From the NCBI GenBank assembly GCA_026182355.1, contig JAPFBL010000571.1:1-64000 (forward strand): a DNA stretch of 64,000 nucleotides, read 5' to 3'. The position numbers and the translations under genes are program-made. Within the stretch, counting starts at the first letter, position 1. The number at the start of each line of letters is the position of its first letter. The notes under the pieces are model-generated. The model saw nothing but the letters and a program-made list of their open reading frames with translations. It had not been told where the DNA came from and did no database searches. This DNA comes from Hermatobates lingyangjiaoensis (lineage: Eukaryota; Arthropoda; Insecta; Hemiptera; Hermatobatidae). Below, one piece after another: positions 1-14,000 of this stretch.

Positions 1-261
1 TATTGAATTAAATTTTTTACAAGATTTTTGAGCACATTGATATAATAACTGGTGTTATAGATTTTCTGGATTTGTAAGTTCAATTTCAAAGTGCTGGCTT
101 GTAAAATGGGAAGTTCTCTGTTCTTTCTTTCCTTTATGCGGTTGTAACCTGAAGTTATATATTGAAAAAGTTTTTTTCATAAAAATATATTTTAATAAAA
201 AAGATTTGATTTTGTATATTTCCATTATTTCATGGGTTATTTTTAAATAATGTTCATTTTT

Positions 262-640
262 TTAAAATCGGCGTAGTTTTTCATAAAATTTCCATAAAAA
301 CAGGATTGGTATAGAGAGAAATAGCAGCCTCTGATTCTTGATAAGTAAATCATCAAGTTCAACCTCTGAAGATTCATTAAAAACAATTGACTGAATAAGA
401 CAGGCGCAAAGCAAAGCAAAAAGCCCTAGCCTTTGTACTTCTCGCTTTGCCTCTTCTCTTGTTGGCCTTTTGACTTCGTTAAAGTTCAACTTGTCCAATG
501 TTTGTGAAAGGGAATCGCAATAGGTGTCGAGTAATTCGTCCAAATGCTTGACTCTTGTGTCATAGAGCAATGAAGAATAGAGGAAGTAGACTAAATCCCA
601 GGCATAGTAACCGTAGTGGGTTATCTGGAAGTCTAAAAAT
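262..640 (-). CDS. EcKL last coding exon
   Basis: It opens with IFLDFQITHYGYYAWDLVYFL (Asp of DFQ binds metal in the family), runs through the C-lobe helices and ends FYEKLRRF with TAA at 264-262. Acceptor TTTGTTTCAG|ATTTTT at 641. The incoming phase (AT|A) is the same as in the second EcKL gene at 61103. Confidence 0.87.
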
Positions 641-1599
641 CTGAAACAAACAACGATTTTTGAAGAAGACAAAATAATCAGACTACTTACTGATTCATAT
701 TTAAAGTTGATCTGCAGTCAATCATTCATGAAATATATATCAGTTAAAATTCGAAAAAACAATCCAAACTGGGTGTAAATCAGTTCAGAAACGAAGGAAA
801 GCAAAACACAGAGACACACTTACAAACTCAGATTTTCGGATGATCCGTCTTCAGGAGAAAAGAGACTGAAAAGAGACAACAAGCGACCTCGTCAGAGTCA
901 AAAACCCCACTGAGAAGTTGGGTTTTGACTCTGACGAGGACCGCTTGTTGCGGTTGAAAGATCTTGGTCTTGTTTTCCCATTTTTTATTGTGGTTTGATC
1001 ATTGATTGTTATTTCTCGTGTTTGTGTAAAATCTTTATATATATATAATTGTTTATGATCACAGTTTCTGCATTCATATTTTTATTCACAGATTCTAGCC
1101 TCCAGGCTATTTTCTTAACCATAGTTGGTAAACTATAAATCAGGTTTGCTAATTACAGTTCCAAGTAGATAGGTCAAGTGAAAGAAAGAAATTTAATTAA
1201 ATGGTCTAAATGTATATTTACCTTACACTGATAAATGAGCTTTCAACATTCATATGTTATCATCAGGTTAAGGATTAAAATAAATAAATTAAACAAATAA
1301 AATAGCCAGGAGGTTAGAATCTGTGAATAAAACGGTCGTGAATGCTAAAACTGGAAACGTTTTTAATAAAATATGCTTGAGAGAAGATCTGCTGCCAATA
1401 TATACCAATATATATATACATACAATTAAAAGAAACGGTCCAGTGGACTTTTTTAAATAAAATAAATTCAAAACGCCCTGTCTTCCTGCGGGACTCTTCG
1501 CTCTTCGCTCTTCACACCTCCTGATGACGACGATGGTCGAAATATCGATGTGAGTTATGTCTGTGTCTTTCTGTGTGTTTCCTTCGTTTTGAATTTATT

Positions 1600-1641
<42 letters not shown>

Positions 1642-4600
1642 ATTCCACATGAGCACGTGAAATAACAATCAATGATCAAACCACAATAAGAAATGGGAAA
1701 ACAAGACTAAGATCTTTCAACCGTAACAAGCGGTCTTCGTCAGAGTCAAAAACCCAACTGTTCAGACAGACTGAGGATGTTGTACACAAACATCTAATGA
1801 AACAAAAAGACCGGAAAGGCTGACGTTTTGACCCGCAAGAGGATCGGTTTTTATTCTGTCTTTCTCGTTTGACTCACTGCATTCACCCTATCTACTAATC
1901 ATGTTCTTTGCTGTATGATCTTCCGGGAATTTATTAAAAAAATTATCACTTTTCCCTCTTTGGTTGATTGGTTAATCAACTCCTTCATCCTGTAAAAGCA
2001 GGTCATAGTTACAAGACTTTTTTATTACTTCCAAAGTTGCCTTCGAATCTATTAACATAAATTAGAATTCATTAAGGCAGAATTCATAAGAGATGCAGAA
2101 CTAGAATTACCATAAAAACTTTTAGTGTCAGAGATAAAATTATCCATAACAGATTTCCTTTTTCTACTATAAGAAATGCATCAATGTATATTATGACATG
2201 ACTGTGATATGTTTCTGGAAGTATTTCTTGCGATCTTGGGAGAAACTGTTTCAGTTTATTTGTAAAGTCAATTTTTTATAAGCCTTGATAAAATTTTGTC
2301 GGTTAGATTGACTTCCATGTCTCCGATGGTAGAATATGCAGGTAATTTAGGATTTCTGTGATAGCATATTTCTGTTAAAGTTGAATTATTGTTTTTTTTT
2401 ACGTTCCATGGTTTCATTATGAGAAAGTACTTTTTTGTAGAGTTCTTTTGTTTCCATGCTTGTTCGTTAATCTACACAGCAAAAGGTTGAGTACTCAGCT
2501 CAATTTGCCTAGCAGCTATAGGTGTTGATTTAGAGCAACTCAAACAAATCCTGAGTGTACCGATGTTTTCCTAGTCTTTTTTACATGCATTTTCGCACCT
2601 CCTCTCCATTTTGCACTGGTATAAGTCAATTTTTATGTTATACAAGCCAGGTAAAAGGTTCTTAATCTAATAGTGCCAGCTGTCCACTCTCTTCAAGCTA
2701 TAGATTTCAGTACATTTAGAATTAACATAATAGGACGCAATAAAAGTGGCAGGTACAGACTTACATGCAACGTCTATATACCATACCATTTAAATCAAAA
2801 AGAAAAACATCAAAATAAAAATACACAAAAATACATCTCATTTTACAAACTCTGCAGATAGATACAATATAAAGATATAATATAAACTCTGAATCCATTC
2901 CATAATACAGAGCAAAACAAATTACCATGAACAAAAATTTCTAAAAACTACTAACCGAAACTAACTAAAGCTCCGCCTTATAGCTAGGGCTTCATGGTAC
3001 GCCAGAAATGTTGATATTTAACATGATTTGAGTTTGGAATCTATTTATTCCTATAATACTTGACTTGCCAGTAATGAAGACAAAAATCTGCCCCACCCAT
3101 CCAAATCTCCTTGTTCGGGAGCTAAATCCAACTCCTAACCTTTCCTAATCCCACGAGCCTCAAAGCTTCCTACTTAAGCTAAAAATGACGACCAGATGAC
3201 TTCAAAAGTATACAGTACTTGAGAGAATGCAAATCCGGAAGACCATACGACCACGAAGACGACACCATTCCCTGACAGACTGACTCCCCCATTCATGACA
3301 ATGTTTACTGACCCAACAAAAACAGCAGGATAAGAATCTAGCAGTAGTGGGCCTTTGGTCCGGAACTGCTATTTACAACATGCACTGTTGTGCATGGTAA
3401 TATTTGTTGGTCGTTGGTAACCGAAACTTTAGAAAACTTTAGTTATATAACTGTATTCAAATTAATCATACGCAAAAGACCAACTACACGATGACTGTTA
3501 AAAGTAGTTCAAAAATAACAATAAAAAACAAGAAATAATATAAATATGACAGAAGTTGACAACATTTAAAACATTGAATATAAAAAAAGACTAATTGTAG
3601 CACTAACACATGTATCAGATAATATATTGTATAGTTTAATATTGTTGTTATTTTCTTTTTTGCTTTATTTTTATTACAATATGCAAACTGTATATCCATT
3701 TACGTCAAAAATAAACTCTATAGTGTTCGGGAAGCAATTAAGAATAAAATATCATTTTCCCTTCGCAGGTTAATTGGTTTAACCACGCACTGAACCCTTT
3801 CGTACGGTAGTAACAGTCTGTAGGCAAAGAATTATTTAGTGCAATCAAAGCTGCCTCAGAATCTATCAAAACACTAACTATACAACTAGAAAACCCTTTA
3901 AAGCCGATAAAAAAAAATATAATTCAATGAAAAACATTTGGAGTGGATTACACTCAACTTTACTATAAGTAACCATAATATCATACTTCTTGGGTATATA
4001 ATGTATATTATTTCATTTAGGTATAATATAAATGTCTAAATGCGAGATGTTTATTAGTCTTGCATTCCTGCAGGTAGCACAGATAATGATTTATCCACTT
4101 ACCAATAGATATGATATATCTATTTAAAAGATTTAATTATTCATTAAAGAAGAAGTAAACGAAAGAAATGGTCAAATTTTTAAAACAATAAAAATATATT
4201 TTTTCAGAAAATTGTAAAAATCTTGATCTATGATTGCATGTGAATGCTATTGAGGAGGCAAAAATCATTATGTTGTTAATTAGTTCGGTATTTTTTTTTA
4301 CTTATAGCAAACTTACGTGCAGGCTATTCCAGATTTGTTACAATGTTATACGATTTGGTACAAATAAAACGAAAACTTTATAATACGGAATCCATAAAAT
4401 TAAATAATGCCAGTAAAAACAAAGCTCCTCTTATCAAAGTATAAACTGGGTGAAAAGAAATTTTTAAATTGTTAAATTCAATACAACTTAAGAATCATAG
4501 GTCTCTATTTAGTATATAAATAATTATTCACGCAGAATGAAGTCCCTTCATTTCCCGCCAACAGTACATAATGCGCATGTCTTTTCTATCGTATGATTAT

Positions 4601-7116
4601 TTCGACCAATCATTGGCTCTCATTTTTTCACCTCATTTTAATTTTTAATTGCGTTTCTATTCGACGTCAATGTTATTTGTAACAGTTTGAAATTAATTCA
4701 AATGTGATCTTATTGAGAAATTTAGTTTAATCTGTGTTTAAAAGAGTACATAATTGAAATATTTAGTTTAATATATGTTTTAAATATGAGTTTACGTTGA
4801 TTAAATGACAATGCAAGAATACAGAAGGTATTGAATATCATAAGGTCAGTGGAAATATTGTATTAATTTTCTTTTCAATATTACAAGTGAATTAATTGTT
4901 ATTTAGATTATCTACGCTATCAACATCATTTATATTATTTTTAAACCATTCTTGTTTTGCTAATTCTTCTATAAGTCTGTGTAATTTATATTTATTTTCA
5001 CTTCACCAGGAAAATAAAATACTTAATTAACACCATGTACATAATGCAAAAGTTCACCTATTGAGTTTTGAATAATACTGATTATTTATTTATTTATTTT
5101 GAATAAATCAATATGATTATTTGTATAAGATAATTCAAGAAACGTATTTTAATATCTTTGAAAACATTTATTTAGTTTATTAGTTATACCTATTTTTCAT
5201 AATTTGCCTTAGTAATTTCTGGCCTTAAACAATGCTATCTCAATTTTTTCTCTTATTCTGTATTGTTATTTTTAAATTATTTACTTTATTACTATAAATG
5301 GAAGCTGTATTTGACATCATACAAAGAATTCAAACTCTGTGGTTAGAAGAGGTAGAAACCCTCGATCACATTATATCTGTATTCGATCAATCATCTCAGA
5401 ATGGACAAAGATTTCTATCAGATCTTACCTAAAGCTATAGAAGTGACCAATACTTCTCTATTTACAATTATAAGGGTCATTAATGAACATAAATCTGATG
5501 TTAAATTGAGTTAGAACAATAGCATGCCAACAGTATGTCATATGTTGTTACAACAGTATGACTGCAGAGCCTACGAGTCCGATGAGTTTCAGAAGTCATT
5601 GTTATCATTGTCAATGTCATTATCATAAATCATTGTTGTCAGATGCCATATTCACGATTCTAATAACTAATAAAGCGATTACAGTCAAATTAAACAAATG
5701 ACACATACTGATTAAATGTAAAGAGCACAAAACATCAGTTGTTGGTTAATGAGTTTCTTATTATGTTTTCTTATAGTAAAGTTGAGTGTAAGCCACTCCA
5801 GATTTTTTTTTTATAAATTTCTAATCTTTTTTTCCATTTTTGGGCAAATTTAATGATACGATTAGGCGTCAAGAAAACATTTTCTGAAAACAGGAAATGT
5901 GCTGTAACTGGTGAATGTAATTGTAAATGAAATTATCTCACTCATCGTGCATAAAATGTTTAATTTTTAGGTATATTTTCATTTTGATATGTTAAACGGA
6001 ATGGCTTGTATCGCTCTCACAAGCCTTCAGAAGTCAGAATTGTTATAATTCATTGGTAAAAACCAATATATAATTAATATAATATAATATATTAATATAA
6101 TTAATATTAATATAATATATAATTAATTGGTTATTTGCTCTTGTTTCAAAAATGTTATATTACTTCTCGTTTATTTCTTTTGTAGCCTTAAAGAGAATGA
6201 AAAAAATTGAAGTCTCTAGAATTACTAGTTTAGGAGAAAAAAATATTGTCCAAAACATGTTTTTAGCAAAAAAGTGAATTTCCCTTCATCCATAATTGGT
6301 CTCAAAAAAGAGGGCTCATCTACAATATGAGGCCAATTTTGTTGTAAAATATCAATTTGATCCATCAAAGATTCTGGATCGTAGCGTGGCCACAAACTTT
6401 GAATACATACTCACCCACTCACAGAGATCATTGAAAAAACTTCATAAAACGACTTCTAGGACCTCAAAACATGTAATTCCGTCAAAATCTCGAGATCGAA
6501 TTTTTTGAAGATCACTATACTTTACTTATAGTAAAGTAAAAAAAATCTAAGTACAAACTTGACTGTAGTTGAAAATATTTAAAAGAAAATAAAATATAAA
6601 AAAAAAAACAGTAAATAGTTATTCACTCTTGATAGTGGAGAAGGAATGGTGTTTTTAAGATCTGATTTTTTAATGCTGAAACCTGAAGGTAAACTCATGA
6701 TCGTCTGAGACCATAAAACCACTAAAACTTATTATTTAGCTTATAAAAGATTGAAAATAAACAAGTGACTGTTGTTTTCCATATTTAAAAATCAAGTAGT
6801 TATATTATTCCCTTATAATAAATCATCCTAGAAACAATAATACCAACATATTTAATCAGTCTGCTAAATAACTTACATGACCTGAGTAGGTGTTTGCATA
6901 TCTGGTAGATATTTAAACATGAAGTTATTTGTCCATGAATCACCATGACAAACAACTTTTATCGTGTCCTGGGGGCCATCCTCTAATCTTTTAAGGCTGT
7001 TGAGTATAGTTTCTGACAAGTCCAAAAGTTTATCAGCGACCGAACTCCTGAAAAGAAAAGCAGTATCTGTTATGTATTTTATAAAATCTTGAGCGCTCAA
7101 CTTGAAAACTACTACA

Positions 7117-7150
<34 letters not shown>

Positions 7151-8516
7151 TACTACTCTACTACTACTACTATACTACTACTACTACTACTAAAGGGGTC
7201 AGGCTAGCTCAGTGGTCACGTGCTCACCTCTGAACTGATAGGACCGGGGGTTCAATCCTCACCTAGCCCTCGATTTATTCACGCGGGAAGTAAATAAATC
7301 TCAGCACGTCGTCCCTCGGAGAAGGACGTTAAACCGTCGGTCCCGAGCCTGTACGATGTCAGGTACTCGTTAAAGATCCCTACTCTAAATACATTTGAGT
7401 TAGGCAAAAATTTAGGACTCCCACTGTAGAATCAATCTTCATTGTGTGGTATCACAAAGGGCCAATGCTTGGCCTACGTGTGTTCCCTTGTGGGACTGCC
7501 ACTGCAACCTAATATATACTACTACTACTAGTAATTTTTTTTAATTTTCTTATGTAAAAACTAATTGGCAACATAGACTGAAGAATTGGTATCTGTTAAT
7601 GTAAAAATAATTAAATTTATTGTTATAATATAAGGTCAACCATAGTAAAAATGGTATAAAATTTACATATATGGATTATTGCTTCTACAGATTTATTTTG
7701 TTAAATTGATCACTTAAAGTGAATAAAGATGATTAGATCTGTATTGATAGGGAATAATAGAAAATAATTAAGTAATTCGTGATTATATTATCGATAAAAA
7801 AAAATTTCTTAAATTAAAATTAAATTAATACTTAAAAACTTGGCTATATTAAAAATGTTATCTTAGAGGGTTAATTGTTGAACGTGAATATGTTTCACTG
7901 AATGTATAATGAAACTTGGTAAATGAGTTGAATGCGCTTTAAGTTTGGGGAGGTTTTGACACCGACGGAGGAGTCATTTGACTCTCTATCCAATAGAGAA
8001 TGATTACAGTGGAAATTACACAGCCGAGAGAGTTATAACGGAAGTGGGTGGGTATTGATTCTGCGAACGTGATATTAGGGTAAATCTGTTGCGGTGTTGA
8101 GTCAAGTGCCAAGTGCTTCGCATTTCTACACAGTGTTATCTCCCCTAGAGTAACAATAATCGTTGTTTGAAGCCATTTTCTCAAATATAACTCAACTTTA
8201 AAACCTTTAAACATCTAGTTAGCAATATTGGAACATTATATAAATAAACTAGAGTCATATATATATATTAATATATATATTATATTATATATATATATAT
8301 ATTATAATATATATATATTTATCAATGATCAAACCACAATAAGAAATGGGAAAACAAGACTAAGATCTTGTTTTCCCATTTCTTATTGTGGTTTGATCAT
8401 TGATTGTTATTTCACGTGTTTATGTGAAACCTTTTATTATATATATATATATATAAAATAAAATCGTTTTGAATTTATTTTATTTAAAAAAGTCCGCTGG
8501 ACCGTTTCTTTGAATT

Positions 8517-8592
<76 letters not shown>

Positions 8593-9493
8593 TGAGGGAG
8601 CAGACCTTCTTGTAGACATGTATTTACAAATTTCTCACCTATTTCCAATCTGGTTAATTTTTCTTGGAAAGATTTTCCAGTTTTCTGATAGATTTCCTTG
8701 TGGCAGGAGATAATGTATGTAAAAGCTGTCCATAATTCATTTTATTCACTTATGCTACTACTAATGCTTACTATTAATTTACGATTACACTTAACATTTT
8801 ATATAGTTAAGTGTAATCGTAAATTAATAGTAAGCATTAGTGTAAAATAAGTGAATAAAATGAATTATGGACAGCTTTAAATACGCTATCTCCTACCACA
8901 AGGAAATCCATCAGAAAACTGGAAAATCTTTCCAAAAATTAACCAGATTGGAAATAGGCGAGAAATTCGTAAATACACACACACACACACACACACACAC
9001 AGATATTATATATATTTATATATATATATAAATAAAAAAAACAAAGGAAACACACAGAAAGACACAGACATAACTCACATCGATATTTCGACAATCGTCG
9101 TCATCAGGAGGTGCGAAGAGCGAGAGTACCGCAGGAAGTACGGGCGGTACTGAACTCGGAGACCGCAAGCCAGTACCCCCACTTACCACCAAGCGGGGGA
9201 AGGGAGGGAAGGAAATGAAGAGCCAAATTAAGACGTTAAAAGGAACGGGTAAAAATTATAACTATAAAAAATTATAAAAAAAGTAGATAAACAAATTAAA
9301 ATTAATAAAGAAAAAAAATATATAATAAATAAAAAATAAATAATAAAATAAAAGATCTAGGATTGTAAAATTACACGTATATATATATGATCAAACCACA
9401 ATAAGAAATAGGAAAACAAGACTAGGATCTTTCAACTGTAACAAGCGGTCTTCGTCAGAGTCAAAAACCCAAATTTTTTTTAAATACACACAC

Positions 9494-9526
<33 letters not shown>

Positions 9527-11025
9527 GATATAGATATAGATATAGATATTTATATTCACTTGATAAACGGAAAGACGATCCAAACTGGACACAATAACAG
9601 TTCAAAATTGAAGATAGGTAGCACAGAAAGTAAAGAAACACACTTACTGACTCAAATTTTTGGACAATCCGTCTTCAGAAGAATAGAGAAAGGGAGACCA
9701 AGTCGTTGCGCGTATAATGTGTTTGGTTGGTCACCCTTTCTCTTTTCTCTTGAAGACGGATTGCCCGAAGATTTGAGTCTGTAAGTGTGTTTCTCTACTT
9801 TCTGTGGTACCTATCTTCAATTTTTAACTGTTTTATATATATATATATATAAAAAGATTTCACATAAACACGTGAAACAACAATCAATGATCAAACCACA
9901 ATAAGAAATGGGAAATGGAAAACAAGACTAAGATCTTTCAACCGTAACAAGCGGTCTTCGTCAGAGTCAAAAACCCAACTGAATATATATATATATATAT
10001 CATTAAAAGATTCGAAAATAGGTCTAAGATCATAGAAGCAAGTAAATAGTGTCATGAGAGATACGATGAATGAGATGTAAACTCGAGTGCTATTTTAAAA
10101 CTGCAGCTTACCATTCGGGAGCCCAATGATTCTTCATGGCTTTTGACATTGATCGGAATCCTGACATAACGAACTCGCTAACGATTCCGCTGTTGTTAGT
10201 GAAACTGAACTTGGGTATTTCTTCAACTCGAAGTAATCCTCGTTTGACAGCGACAGCTCCCAGGCCGTGAAGCCGTCCCAAGTTCATAAGTAACAGCTTA
10301 GCATGGTTCAAGTCTAAGCCAGCCTTTCTGTTGGCTAGCCTGAATCCCCTTTCCTACAACAATGGTCTTTTGAAAAAAAAAAATCTCTTTCATGAAAATA
10401 CAAATATTAGTAAAATGTCAAAACCTAAAAGTAAACATAACCAAACATAAAATATTGTGAAAAACAGATAAAAATTATACAGTAAAATGAACGTTTCAAT
10501 ATTAACACTATATTTGTGTTTACTAATAAATACAAATTTTAAAAACTTAGTTTCGTTATATATATATACAATATCTTCCTGCGGGACTCTTCGCTCTTCG
10601 CTCTTCACATTCCTGATGACGACGATGGTCGAAATATCGATGTGAGTTATGTCTGTGTCTTTCTGTGTGTTTCCTTCGTTTTGAATTTATTTTATTTTAT
10701 TTATATAAATATATATATATATCAGTGATCAAACCACAATAAGAAATGGGAAAAGAAGACTAGTATCATTCAACCATAACAAGCGGTCTTCTTCAGAGTC
10801 AAAAACCCAACTGTTGGGTTTTTGACTCTGACGAAGAGCGCTTGTTACGGTTGAAAGATCTTAGTCTTGTTTTCCCATTTCTTATTGTGGTTTGATCATT
10901 GATTGTTATTTCACGTGTTTATGTGAAATCTTTTTATATTATTATATTTATATATATTAATATATATATATATGGTATGTATGTATACTTGTAATACCTT
11001 GTGTGGAGCATGTTTCAATAAAGAA

Positions 11026-11066
<41 letters not shown>

Positions 11067-14000
11067 GTGGGTGTGTGTGTGTGTACATATGTTCTATTAT
11101 ACAACTTATTATTACTTTAACGAATTCCCTTGGATATTTGTTAGTTAATTCATATACATATATTTCCAGGTTAGTAGTGGTTTGTATAATGAATGTGAGT
11201 GTTAAACTAGAGTATGGTATCCATTGGATTGGCCAGGCAGTAACTAAAACCACTAATCCTACCTTAAGTTTAAATCCATTAATTAAAGTTGGTGTTGTAT
11301 TCGAAGCAGATGTACCATAATCTGCAATTATTAATTTCAAAACAACTGAATCACCTAAGTTAATGGCTAATTCCCTAAATGTTGGTTTAATTTAATAGAT
11401 AAAACTCTTTCAACATCACAAACAGTTCTAACGAGAATATCTTCGAATCATTTTCATTTTATTTCTAACACATTTTGAAATAAAACTTTATTAGTTCACT
11501 TCAAATTATCAGTAGTAATATATTTTACACTATTAATATGAAAAGCACTTGTAATATAAAATATTATCGTAATTTAATAAAACTCAATAAACTTACTTCA
11601 GAAGAATTGAATTATACCTTTTTTAAAAAACAACTAGTTAAAGAACGCATTCATACACTTTTCAACTATTTAGTATACTTTCAAGTACTACTACACGAAT
11701 ATACATTTCTTTTTATCTTTTATTATTTAATTATTCCTCAATATCAATTATAATTATTTCATAATAAATTAGATATTCAGGAATTTCACTAACATTTTTC
11801 GACCAAAAAACTACTGGTCTTTGTCAATTTTGACTCTGACAAAGGTCAGTCATTTTCATTTCTTTACTATAGATATTGGAAAATATAAATGAAATGAAAA
11901 TCAAATTGAAAGAATGCATATTACCTTTAAATCTTCTAGGAATATAGATGTTTTTGTAGTACCATAGCAAAGGGCCCACATCTGATCGCACTTCAGTCCT
12001 TCTTCGTCAAGAAGTTGCTCATAGATTGGTATAAACTTGTCGTAAAACTAAAAAAAACCGAAGCAAAAGTTAATTAATGAAATCTGTTGAATAGGAGATC
12101 TTGAAGTTTAACTGAAGTCATAATGTTATAGCTCAAGAAATTAATTTCTGGCTTACCATGTTTATTCTGTATTTTGGTCTAATAGCTAAATATATTTAAG
12201 TAACTTTTTACTATATAGCTCTAGGATTTTTCTTTCTTCAGTAATTTTTTATTTTTGGTTTAGTTAGATTGACTGCAAACATTTCCTATCTTTTTTTTTT
12301 GTGTTCTGATTGAATTATAGCTGTAAATATTTCGTCAAAAGATATTAAATCAATCAATTAAATAAGTTAAAATAATTAGTGAGAAAAAAATACAATAAGA
12401 CTTCACCAGAAGGATTAATTTACACAAGTTTCGAACACTTAGTGTTCATCAAAGTACATCTACAATATAAAAACAAATAAATATAACAATTTTTGTATTT
12501 AAATAAAGGAAAACTAAAGGAGAAAAAAGTTAAAAGGAAAAAATAAGTATAAACTAAAACTTTTAATATATAAACTATAAAAATAGTTTTTCCTTATTTA
12601 ACTTCAAAATTTTTATATATTTGTAAAAAAGTTTTAAACATTTGTGTTTGTATTGTAGATGTACCTGATGATGAACACTGAGTGTTTGAAACGCGTTGTA
12701 TAATTAAATTCTTTTAGTGAAGACTTATTGTATTTTTCCTTTCTAATCATGAGTAAGTATTCATTTTTAATTCATTAACTGTGAAATGTGTTATAGTATT
12801 TACAATATAGTATCTGTTATAGTAAATATCCCAATATGGTATTTACTCATATTGGGGAAAATATTAAGTCTCTACACAAAAAAATTACGCTATTTCAATA
12901 TTATTCCCAGGCTATCACTCAATAGTGTCAGGTATTGAATTCATTTTAATTAACTCGCCCCTACGTTCCCAAAGCTCTTAAAAGCATATATTTTTTAGAT
13001 ATAACCTGAAAAAGAACATCAAGTGTTCGAAACATGTTGTTTAGTTTCTTATAATAAACTTTTTTTGTCTGGAGACTTAATAATTTCCCCAGCATGAGTA
13101 AGTATTAAGTAATAACTGCTTGCATAGCTCAAGAAACAAATATAGTTCTACATTGGGAGTTTTTATTTCTGTATACTGAAGTTTTTACTGCGTTCATGAT
13201 ATCGTGTTCGAATGAAAATGATTGCAGTAATAGTATGTGAGAGCAGGCATCAGTATAGGACTTGTTTAGTTCAGATCTTTTTCGACAAGAAGTTGATCAT
13301 AGATTGGAATAAACTTTCTCTACTCCTAATAGTTAAACTTATAGTTAGCACGAGCTGAAACACAAGTCCAGTATTTCTACAGCAGTAGGTTACTGAAGTA
13401 TCCGACAAATAGCTATACTTGTAATAGTTTAAATAACTATCTCATTAGACTGTTAGAAGTGAAGAGGTGGACTCTCACATTGGACTGTTAATACGTGCTG
13501 TATGATCAAAGGACACTTTATTTAATCTGAACATGTTAGTGTGATATTACCACTTATTGTTTTGTTTAACAAACAATCAAACAGGAACTTAAATATGTGA
13601 TTTACTGATTAAGACTGTTTTGTTTTTCAGGTATCCACATCATATAGAAGTTCATCCCTCGGTGAGTACCTGAAACTTGTTTTGAACTTATTTGTACCTT
13701 AACTTTTCGTTTATACTACTAAAGTACCTGTAACCTGTTTTGATTTATCGCCATATACCTTTAGCCTTTTGACCATGATATGGAAAAAGTACCTGGAGCC
13801 GTCGGTCTCGAGCCTGTACAATGTCAGGTACTCGTTAAACATCCCTATTTAAAATACACAGAAGTTAGGTAAAATGTAGGACTCCCAATGTAGATTCAAT
13901 AAGGTAATGTGGCTCACCCATTACTAAAATATGTTCCAAGTAATAAACGGGCCTCACATCCGGCCCTGATCAGTTAATAAAGACTGAATGCCTATTTATA

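Noticed and set aside
7202..7258. Possible tRNA gene
   Set aside because: A and B boxes are present but acceptor and anticodon stems do not form and the sequence continues into a SINE body.
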